NCBI RefSeq assembly: GCF_035594125.1
Contig: NC_087190.1
Coordinates: forward strand, 8,235,539-8,299,538
DNA length: 64,000 nt
From: Scylla paramamosain
Lineage: Eukaryota; Arthropoda; Malacostraca; Decapoda; Portunidae
Direction: 5' to 3'
The notes below the pieces were generated by a model. It saw nothing but the letters and a program-made list of their open reading frames with translations, searched no databases and was not told the origin of the DNA. Shown here one piece after another: positions 1 to 9,640 of this stretch. The position numbers were made by a program, and so were the translations under genes. The first letter of the stretch is position 1. Each line of letters begins with the position of its first letter.

Positions 1-1254
1 TTTTTTGTAATGTTATTCTATTTCTCCATAAAGTTTGTTTTGCATGCGTTTTAGCTGTTTGGTATATAAGGCAAATTCTTCGTAAAAGTTGGTTTTATTC
101 CCATTTAATGTGATTGTTCTGCTTTTTAGTGCTTTGTTGCATATCACGCTTAAAAACACTCAAAAGGCACTTTTCTGGTAATGTCATTTTTTTTTCCCAC
201 ATGAAGCTAATTTCGCATGTAATTTCGCATTTTCGTAACAAAAAATGTGAAAAACACTCAAAATACACAATTTGGTAAGGTAGTTCTGTTTATCGATTAA
301 AAGTGTTATTCATCCATTTCATCATTTTGGTATGCAAAAATTTCTCTATATACACGAGTTTTTGCGTTTATTGCCTTGTGGTTCTTTTAAAACTATAAAA
401 CACTCATTTTACACCTTTCTCGTAATGTCCTTTTGTTTCCTAATATAGAGTGCTTTATATCCATTTTTGCATTTTTTGTAGGTAACAAGCTCAAAAACAC
501 TCAAAATATATATATAGGATGGTTTGCATCCGCTTTAGCGTTTTTCTACGTAAAACACTGAAAAGACACGTTTTCAGTAATTTTGTTTTGGATTCACATG
601 TTGACTGATTTTTATATTATTTATCGAATTGGTGCCTAACATGCTGAAAAACACTGAAAAGACAGGTTTCTGGTAAAGTCGTTTAACTTCCCTATATTGG
701 TGGCTTTGCATGCACTTTAGGTTTTGGTACATAACAATAAGAAAAAAAAGCTATAATTAACTTTAATGATAATGTTCTTTTTTCCACATAATTTCCTAGA
801 ATTTTGGCAGAATTTTGGCAATTCGGTACCTATGAAGATGAAAGACAAAAAAAAAAAATTCCCATTTTTTTATTTTTTTATTTATTAATTTTTTTTCTAA
901 AAAGTGTTATTTGTGGGTTTTAGCTTTTTGGTACTAAAGGAACTTAAAAAAAACACTCATAATACACGTTTCTCGTAATGTCCTTTTGTTTCCCAAACAT
1001 AAGGTTCTTTGCATGTATTTAAGCGTTTTTAGAGATAACATGATTAAAAACACTCAAAATACATGTATTTGGTAATGTTATTATGTTTCTCCATAAAATG
1101 TATTTTGCATGCGTTTTAACATTTTGGTATGTAAGGACCTCAAAAACACTTAAAGGCAAGTTCTTGGTAAAATTTGGTTTTATTTCCATGTAATGTGATT
1201 GCCCTGGCTTTTAGTGCTTTATTGCGTAACACGGTCAAAAACACTGAAAAGACA
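1..1254 (+). repeat. Satellite HOR array, direct, module P
   Basis: Direct-orientation satellite of about 96-bp monomers entered in mid HOR. From about 78 the H/I/J types carry a distinctive variant: TTCTTCGTAAAAGTTGG, a TTGTTCTGC motif, TTTGTTGCATATCACGC, then a J type with ATTTCATCATTTTGG and a K half-unit reading TTTATTGCC. I call this module P. The same variant recurs at about 25135, 29020, 48675, 55130 and 62785, each about 1.16-1.22 kb before an inverted cassette. A P-like copy at 11405 is not followed by one. The D/E landmark is at about 822. No gene is visible; all open frames are short and T-rich. Confidence 0.9.
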
Positions 1255-1705
1255 TGCAAAGCCTCCCATATAAGGAAATTAAAGACCTTACCAGAAATAT
1301 GTCTTTTGAGTGTTTTTCAGCATGTTAGGCACCAAAACGATAAATAATAAGGAACTCACTCTATGTGGGAATCCAAAACAAAATTACTGGAAACGTATCT
1401 TCTCAGTGTTTTACGTAGAAAAACGATAAAACTGATACAAACCAACTAATATAAAGAAGCAGAAAAACATTACCAAAAATGTATATTTTGAGTGTTTTTG
1501 AGCTTGTTACCTACAAAAAAACGCGAAAATGGATACAAAGCACTGTATATTGGGAAAGAAAGGGACATTGCGAGAAAAGTGTATAATGAATGTTTTATAG
1601 TTAAAAAAAAAACACAGGGCAAAAAACGCAAAAACTCGTGTATATGGTGAAACTCATGAATAACACTCTTAATTGAGAAACAGAGCAACATTACTAAATG
1701 CGTGT
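1255..1705 (-). repeat. Inverted satellite cassette, copy 1
   Basis: Here the satellite runs in the opposite orientation. It reads as the reverse complement of types C, B, A, L, K and J, recognisable by CAAAGCCTCC, CCTTACCAG and TTAGGCACCAAAACGATAAA. The left junction lies in GACATGCAAA, just after the first bases of an I monomer. The right junction lies in GCGTGTC before AAAAACACTAAAAGGCAAG of an H monomer. About 25 bp of the K/J boundary is missing (ATATGGTGAAACTCATG), a scar shared with the partial copy at 20363-20460. Confidence 0.88.
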
Positions 1706-3110
1706 CAAAAACACTAAAAGGCAAGTTTTTCGTAAAAGTTGGTTTTATTCCTATGTAATGTGATTGCAATGCTTTTTAGTGCTTTATTGCCTAACACGTT
1801 CAAAAACACTCAGACACTTTTCTGGTAATGTCATTTTTTTCCCACATAAAGCTAGTTTCGCATGGAATTTATTGTTTTGGTAACTAAAAATGTAAAAAAA
1901 ACACTCAAAATGCACGCATTTTGTTCTGGTTGTTCTGTTTCTTGATTAAGAGTGTTATTCATGAGTTTCAGTATTTTAATATCTTAGAAACTTCTCCATA
2001 TAGTCGAGTTTTACCGTTTTTTGCCTTGTGATTCTGGTGAAACTATAAAACACTCATTATACTCGTACACGTTTCTAGTAAGTCCTTTTTTTCTTTATAT
2101 AGAGTGCTTTGGATCCATTTTTGCATTTTTTTTATGTAACAAGATCAAAAAACACACAAAATATACTTGTTTGGTAATGTTATTCTATTTCTTCATATTG
2201 GTTGGTTTGCATCCGTTTTTACGTTTTTCTACGTAAATCTTTTAAAAGACACGTTTCCAGTAATTTTGTTTTGGATTTCCATATAGAGTGACTTTCATAT
2301 TATCTATCGTTTTGGTGCCTAACATGCTTTTTGGTGCCTTTTGCTTCCCAATATAGAGTGCTTTCCATCCATTTTCGCGTTTTTTGTAGGTAACAATTTA
2401 AAAAACACTCAAAATATATCTTTTTGGTAATGTTATTCTATTTCTTCATTTTTGTTGGTTTCCATCCGTTTTAGCGTTTTTTACGAAAAACACCGAAAAG
2501 ACACGTTTTCAGTAATTTTGTTTTGGATTCCCATATAGACTGACTTCCTTGGGTTTTATCGTGTTGGTTCCTAACATGCTGAAAAACACTCATAAAACAG
2601 TTTTCTGGCAAAGACGTTTAATTTCCCCATATAGGTGCCTTTGCATGCAATTTAGGGGTTTGGTAAATAACAGTCCGAAAAAAAAGCTAAATTTAACTTT
2701 TTTGATAATATTGTTATTTCATATAATTTCCTGAACATTGCCCGAATTTTGGCACCTCGTTACCTGTGAAGATAAATAAGAATGGAAAAAAAAATATCGT
2801 ATTTTTTTATTTAATTATTTTTCTCAATAAAAGTGTAATTTGTGGCTTTTAGCTTTTTCGTACTTAATGAACTTAAAAACACTCATAATACACGTTTCTC
2901 GTAATGTTCTTTCGTTTCCCAAAAATAGGGTTCTTTGTATGTATTTAAGCGTTTTTATTGGTAACATGATCAAAAACACTCAAAATATATGTTTTTGGTA
3001 ATATTATTCTGTTTCACCATAAAGTGTATTTTGCATGCATTTTAGTGTTTTGGTATATAAGGAGCTCAAATACACTTAAAGGCAAGTTCTTGTTAAAAAT
3101 AGGTTTTTAA
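1706..3110 (+). repeat. Satellite HOR array, direct, module Q
   Basis: Direct array after the inverted cassette. Its J/K variant reads GAGTTTCAGTATTTTAATATCTTAG, then GTCGAGTTTT and a GATTCTGGTGAAACT tail. I call this module Q. It recurs at about 20690, 30935, 50615 and 56990. Around 2330 the end of a B monomer repeats (TTTTTGGTGCCTTTTGC) and jumps into an L monomer. The same jump occurs at about 21063, so 1.25-3.1 kb and 20.36-21.9 kb are sister copies. A CATAAAACAG / TGGCAAAGACG variant of C lies at about 2591. Confidence 0.88.
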
Positions 3111-5275
3111 ATTTAAAATGTACCAGAACGATAAAATATGCAAAACTCCTTTCCTGCGGAAATATAAAAAAACATTACCAAAAAATAGCATTTTGGGCGA
3201 TTTCTCAGCTTGTTATGTACAAAAGCGTCAAAATGCATATAAAGTACCCTATATAAGAAAACGAAAAGACATTATGAGAAACCAGTATTATGATTTTTTT
3301 TTTTTAGCTTATTAGGTACCGAAACGATAAAACGCACGATTTGCCTTCTGTATGGAGAAAACGTGCATTTTAAGTGTATTTAGCTTTGTTAGGTATCAAA
3401 ACGCCAAAATGCATGCAAAGCACCCGATATGGGGAAAATAAACGACATTTCCAGAAACATGTCTTTTGAGAGTTTATGAGTGTGTTAAGCACAAAAAGCT
3501 CTTAAAAAGCATGGAAAGTGTCGTAAATGGGAAAACATTAAGTGTTTTGAGGTACTTACATACCAAACTGCTAAAACGGTTGCAAAACACTCTTTATGGA
3601 GAAACTCAAGAGCTTTACAAAAAACATGCATTTTGAGAGATTTTGCGCCTGTTACGTATAAAAACGATAAAATACATGCAAATAACCCTAAAAGAGGAAA
3701 AGAAAACATTAAAAGAAACGTATATTTTGAGTGGTATTGAGCTTCATAGGTACCAGAACACTAAAACGTATGAATAATACTCTATATGGAGAAACGGAAC
3801 AAGATTAACCAACCCTTTGTGTTTTAAGGCTTTTTTCACGTTATTAGGTACCGCAACGCAAAAATGCATGCAAAGCATACTATATGGGGAAAGGAAACAT
3901 TTCCAGAAACATGTCCTTTCACTGTTTATGAGCATGTTAGGGTCGAAGAAGCTAAAAACCATGGAAAGCACCATATAGGAGAAAACAAAAGATTACAAAA
4001 TCTTTTAATTTCAGTGCTTATGAGCTACTTACATACATAAACACTTAAACGCATCCAAAACGCCTTGGAAAAACTGAATAACATTACCAAAAAAGCGTTT
4101 ATTTTCAATGTTTTGAGCTTGTTACGCAAAAAAAAACAAAAAAAAAAACGACATTATGAGAAACTTATATAAAGAGCGTTTTTGAGCTTCCCAGGTACCA
4201 AAACGCGAAAATGCATAAATAATACTCTCTTTAGAGAAACAACAAAATTAGATACCAAAACGCTAAAAACCAACGAAAGCTCCCTATTTGGAAAAGCAAA
4301 ACATTACCAAAAGCGTGTCTGAGAGTTTTTACAGCTACTTACGTACCAAAACGCTAAAATGCATGCAAAGCACATTTTATGGAAAAACAGAATAACATTA
4401 CCAGAAATGTGCATTTTGTGTTTTATTTTTTTTATCTTACGTATAAAAAAAAGCAAAAATGCATGCAAAGTATCCTAAATGGCGATACAAAAAGAAATAA
4501 AAAGACACTTCATTTATCAGTGTTTTTGAGATTCTTAGGTAGCAAAATGCACAAACGCATATTTAACATTATATATGAAGAAACATTACCGAAAACGTAT
4601 ATTTTGAGTGTTTTTTCACATTGTTACGTAACAAAAACGCCAAAATGCATGAAAATCACCCAATATGGATAAAATAAAGGACATTACGAGAAAGATGCCA
4701 TTAGTGTTTTTGAGCGTCTTAGGTACCAAACGCGAAAACTATTTAGTACCACTGTATATGGAGAAACAGAACATTACCAAAAACGTTTATTTTGTGTTTT
4801 TCACAATTTTATGTACCAAAACGTCAAAATGACTCCAGAGCACCATCTATGGGAAGATGAGACGATATTTCCAGAAACATGTCTTTTGAGTGTCGATTGT
4901 TCTTGTTAGGTACCAAAGTTATAAAAAGCATGCAAAGCTACCTATATGAAAGAACAAGTCAACCAAAAATTTATCTTTTGGGTATTTTCAGCTACTTACG
5001 TACCATAACGCTGAGCTGTATGCAAAACACCCTTTATTACCATAAACAATTTTTTTTCTTTTTACATATAAAAAGAAACATAAATGCATGCAAAATACTT
5101 TGCATGAGGAAACGAAAAGACATCAGAAGAAACTTTTATAATAAGTGTTTTTTTTATTTTATTTCTTAGGTACCAAGACCTATTTGACGCATTGAAGAAC
5201 AGTCTATATGGATAAAAGAACAAGTTTACCAAAAATGTGCTTTTTGAGTGTTTTTCACATTGTTAGGTACGAAAA
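3111..5275 (-). repeat. Inverted island of diverged, non-HOR monomers
   Basis: About 23 monomers of 90-100 bp lie head to tail in the opposite orientation. Each follows the pattern CATTACCAAAAA, GAGTGTTTTTGAG, TTAGGTACCAAAACGCTAAAATGCATGCAAAG and a CCCTATATGGGGAAA-like box. They do not repeat the A-L order of the 1.11-kb HOR and are more diverged from one another and from the named types. The sister copy near 21.85 kb continues in direct orientation, so the island interrupts an H monomer here. Direct array resumes at about 5276 inside an E monomer (TATAAAGAGTGTTATTTG). Short open frames in it are chance frames. Confidence 0.85.
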
Positions 5276-7503
5276 CACTCTATAAAGAGTGTTATTTGTG
5301 GGTTTTAGCTTTCTCATACTTAACGAACTTAAAAAAAAAACTCATAATACACGTTTCTCGTAACGTCCTTCCATTTTCCAAACATAGGGTTCTTTCCATG
5401 TATTTTAGCTTTTTTTATAGGTAACATGATGAAAAACACTCAAAATACATGTTTTTTTGGTAATATTATTCTGTTTCTCCATAAAGGGTGTTTTGCATGC
5501 GTTTCAGCGTTTTGGTATGTAAGGAGCTCAAAAACACTTAAAGGCAAGTTCTTGGTAAAAGTTCTTTTTATTCCCATGTAATGTGATTCCCGTGCTTTTT
5601 ACTGCTTTATTGCCTATCACGCTCAAAAACTTTTTGGTAATGTCATTTTTTTCCCACATAAAGCTAGTTTCGCATGCATTTTGTGGTTTTAGTAACTAAG
5701 AATGTGAAAAAGCACTCAAAATACACGCATTTGGTAAAGTTGTTCACTATTTTTAATTAAGAGTGTTATTCCTGAGTTTCAGCATTTTGGGGTCTAAGAA
5801 AATTCTTTATATACACGAGTTTTTGCGTTTTTTGCCTTGTGGTTCTTGTGAAACTATAAAACACTCATTATACAAATTTCTCGTAATGTCCTTTTGTATT
5901 CTAATATAGAGTGCTTTCCATCCATTTTCGCATTTTTTGAAGGTAAGAAGCTCAAAAACATTAAAAATATACCTTTTTGGTAATATTCTATTTCTTCATA
6001 TTCGTTGGTTTGCATCCTGTTTAGCGTTTTTCTACGTAAAACACTTAAAAGACTTTTTTTCAGTAATTTTGTGATGGATTCCCATTTTGAGTAACTTCCA
6101 TATTATTTATCCTTTTGGTGCCTAACATACTAAAAAACACTCAAAAGACAGGTTTCTGGTAAAATCGTTTAATTTCCCAATATAGGAGGCTATGGATGCA
6201 CTTTAGGGTTTGGTACATAACAGTCCGAAAAAAAAGATAAAATTAACTTTTTTTCATAATGTTCTTTTTTCATATAATTTCCCTGAATTTTTCCAGAATT
6301 TTGGCATTTCGGTACCTATGTAGATGAATAACAAAAAAAAAATTCCTATTTTTTTTATTTATTTATTTTTTCTCTATAAAGAGTGTTATTTGTGGGTTTT
6401 AGCTTTTTGGTACTTAAGGAACTTAAAAACACTCATTATACACGTTTTTCGAAATGTTCTTTCGTTTCTCAAACATAAGGTTCTTTGCATGTATTTAAGC
6501 GCTTTTATAGGTAACATGATCAAAAACACTCAAAATACATGTTTTTGGTAATGTTATGATGTTTCTCCATATAGGGTGTTTTGCATGCTTTTTTTTTAGC
6601 GTTTTGGTATATAACTAGCTCAAAAAACTTAAAAGCAAGTTCTTGCTAAAAGTTGGTTTTATTCCTATATAATGTGATTGCCCTGCTTTTTATTGCTTTA
6701 TTGCCTATCATGCTAAAAAAAAAAACACTTAAATGACACTTTTCTGGTATGTCATTTTTTTCCCACATAAAGCTACTTTCACATGGAATTTGGGGTTTTG
6801 GTAACTAAGAATGTGAAAAACATTCAAAATACAAGCATTTGGTAAGGTTGTTCTGTTTCTCAATTAAGAGTGTTATTCAGGAGTTTCAGCATTTTAGTAT
6901 CTAAGAAACTTCTCCATATATACGAGTTTTTTGCGTTTTTTGCCTTGTGGTTCTTCAAAATATATAAAACACTCATTATACAAATTTCTCGTAATGTCCT
7001 TTTGTTAACCAATATAGAGAGCTTTGCATCCATTTTCGCGTTTTTTGTAAGTAAAGAGCTCAAAAACACTCAAAATGTACCTTTTTGGTAATGTTATTCT
7101 ATTTCTTCATATTGGTTGGTTTGCATCCGTTTTAGCGTTTTCTACGTAAAACACGGAAAAGACACGTTTTCAGTAATTTTCTTTTGGATTCCCACATAGA
7201 ATGACTTCCATATTATTTATTGTTTTGGATTACTAACATGCTGAAAAACACTCACAACACAGGTATCTCGTAAAGTCGTTTAATTTCCTCATATAGTTAG
7301 CTTTGCATGTACTTTAGAGTTTGGTACATAACAGTCCGAAAAAAAAAGCTGAAATTAACTTTTTTGATAATCTTCTTTTTTCACATAATTTCCCTGAATT
7401 TTGCCAGAATTTTAGCATCTCGGTACCTATGAAGAAGAATAACAAAAAAAAAAAAATCCTATTTTTTTATTTATTTATTTATTTTATTTTTTTCTCTCTC
7501 TAT
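5276..7503 (+). repeat. Satellite HOR array, near-canonical units
   Basis: Direct array holding two nearly complete HOR units with D/E landmarks at about 6312 and 7423, 1111 bp apart. It begins within E after the inverted island and runs F to L and A onward in the regular order. This is the cleanest place to read the 12-part HOR. Open frames in both directions overlap one another and have no start context or protein similarity that I recognise. Confidence 0.9.
6138..7248 (+). repeat. Reference 1.11-kb HOR unit (12 subunits)
   Basis: One full HOR unit, measured between equivalent CACTCA boxes of successive C monomers. Subunit starts are about 6138 (C), 6235 (D), 6341 (E), 6430 (F), 6527 (G), 6626 (H), 6726 (I), 6821 (J, followed by half-unit K), 6970 (L), 7067 (A), 7152 (B) and 7249 (next C). 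Full subunits are 85-106 bp. J plus K spans 149 bp, so K is a half monomer of about 54 bp without its own A-run/CACTC head. All full subunits share the GGTAATG, GCATGC and GCGTTTT boxes, so they derive from one ancestral monomer. Confidence 0.9.
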
Positions 7504-9640
7504 AAAAAGGTTTTAGCACGAGTTTTTTTTTTGCGTTTTTTGCCTTGTGGTTCTTTTGAACTATAAAACATTCATCATACACTTTTCTCGCAATGTCCCT
7601 TTCTTTCCCTATATAGAGTTCTTTGCATCAATTTTCGCGTTTTTTTTGTAGGTAACAAGCTCAAAAACACTCAAAATAAACCTTTTTGGTAATGTTTTTC
7701 TACTTCTTGATATTGGTTGGTTTGCATCCGTTTTAGCGTTTTTCTACGTAAAACACTGAGAAGACACGTTTTCAGTAATTTTGTTTTGGTTTGCCATATA
7801 GAGTGAGTTCCTTATTATTTGTTGTTTTGGTGCCTAACATGCTGAAAACACTCAAAACACAGATTTCTGGTAAGGTCGTTTAATTTCTTCATATGGGAGG
7901 CTTTGCATGCACTTTAGTGTTTAGTATATAACAGTCCGAAAAAAAAAGCTAATATCAATCTTTTTGATAATATTCTCTTATCATATAATTGCCCTAATTT
8001 TTCCCAGAATTTTGGCCTCTCGGTACCTATGAAAGAGAATAAAAATAAATAAATAAATAAATCCTTTTATATATTTATTTATTTTTTATTTTTTTTCTAA
8101 ATAACGAGTGTTATTTGTGGGTTTTAGCTTTTTGGTAGTTAAGGAACTTAAAAACGCTCATAATACACGTTTCTCGTAATGTCCTTACGTTTCCTTAACA
8201 TAAGGTTCTTTGCATGTATTTAAACGTTTTTATAGATAACATGATCAAAAACACTCAAAATACATGTTTTTGGTAATGTTATTCTGTCTCTGCATGAAGT
8301 TTGTTTTCCATGCGTTTTAGCGGTTTGGTATGTAAGGAGCTCAAAAACACATATTGGCAAGTTCAAGGTAAAAGTTGGAGTTATTCCCAATGCAATGCTT
8401 TTTAGTACTTCATTGCCTAACACGCTAAAAAACAATTAAAAGACACTTCTGGTAATGTCATTTTTTTCCCTCATAAAACTAATTTCGCATGCTATTTTGG
8501 GTATTGCCAACTAGGAATATGAAAAACACTCAAAATACAGGCATTTGCTAAGGTTGTTCTGTTTCTCAATTAAGATTGTTATTCATGAGTTTCAGCATTT
8601 TGGTATCTAAGAAACTTCTTTATATACACGAGTTTTTGCGTTTTTTCTACGTAAAACACTTGGAAGATACATTTTCAGTAATTTTGTTTTGGAATCCCAT
8701 TTAGAGTGAGTTCCTTATTATTTATCGTTTTGGTGCTTAACATGCTGAAAAACACACAAAAGACAGATTTCTGGTAAGGTCGTTTAATTTCTTCATATAG
8801 GAGGCTTTGCATGCACTTTAGGGTTTGGTACATAACAGTCCGAAAAAAAGCAATAATCAACTTTTTTGATAATATTCTCTTAATTGCCTTGAATTTCTCT
8901 TAATTGCCTTGAATTTTCCCAGAATTTTGGCATTTCGGTACCTATGAAGATGAATAACAAAAAATAAAAATCTTATTTTTTTAATTTTTTTATTTATTTA
9001 TTTTTCTAAATAAAGAGTGGGTTTTAGGTTTTTGGTACTTAACAAACTTAAAAACACTCATAATATACATTTCTCGTAATGTCCTTTTCTTTCCCAAACA
9101 TAAGGTTCTTTTCATGTATTTAAGCGTTTTTATAGATAACATGATCAAAAACACTCAAAATAAATGTTTTTGGTAATTTTATTCTGTTTTTCCATAAAGT
9201 TTGTTTTACATGCGTTTTAGCGTTTTAGTATATAAGGAGCTCAAAAACACTTAAAGACAAGTTCTTGATAAAAATTGGGTTTATTCAAATGTAATGTGAT
9301 TGCCCTGCTTTTTAGTGCTTTATTGCCTATCAGGCTCAAAAACACTCAAAAGACATTTTTCTGGTAATGTCATTTTTTCTCACATAAAGCTGGTTTCGCA
9401 TGCAATTTGGGGTTTTGGTAACCAAGAATGTGAAAAACTCTCAAAATACACGCATTTAGTAAGGTTGTTCTGTTTTTAAATTATGAGTTATTCATGAGTT
9501 TCATCATTTTGGTATCTAGGAAACTTCTATATATCGACAAGTTTTTGCGTTTTTTGCCTTTTGGTTCTTTTGAACTATAAAACACTCATTATACACTTTT
9601 CTTGTAATATCCTTTTATTTCCTAATATAGAGTGCTTTGC
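7504..9640 (+). repeat. Satellite array with shared deletion scars (block R, copy 1)
   Basis: Direct array with two shortened units. At about 7505-7525 an E monomer jumps into a K half-unit (CTATAAAAAGGTTTTAGC then ACGAG), removing about 510 bp, so D/E landmarks 7423 and 8022 are only 599 bp apart. At about 8636-8648 K jumps into the end of A (TTTTTGCG then CTACGTAAAACAC), removing about 190 bp. The second scar recurs at about 36930 and 45855 with the same flanking variants (GGGTATTGC, CTAGGAATATG; GAGTGGGTTTTAGGTTTTTGG at about 9016). These identify block R, shared with 35.8-38.9 and 44.8-47.9 kb. Confidence 0.87.

Noticed and set aside
1255..1705. Inverted cassette as a transposon with terminal inverted repeats
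   Set aside because: Its content is only satellite monomers in reverse, there are no terminal inverted repeats or target duplications, and its borders fall inside monomers.
3111..5275. A separate gene or unrelated element in the inverted island
   Set aside because: Every 90-100 bp the reverse complements of the same boxes return (CATTACC, GGTACCAAAACGC, TGCATGCAAAG), so this is the same satellite in opposite orientation.
6512..6612. Octamer-like TTTGCAT and TATA-like ATATAAG motifs as promoters
   Set aside because: They occur in almost every monomer of an AT-rich repeat with no coding sequence downstream, so motif matches alone carry no weight.
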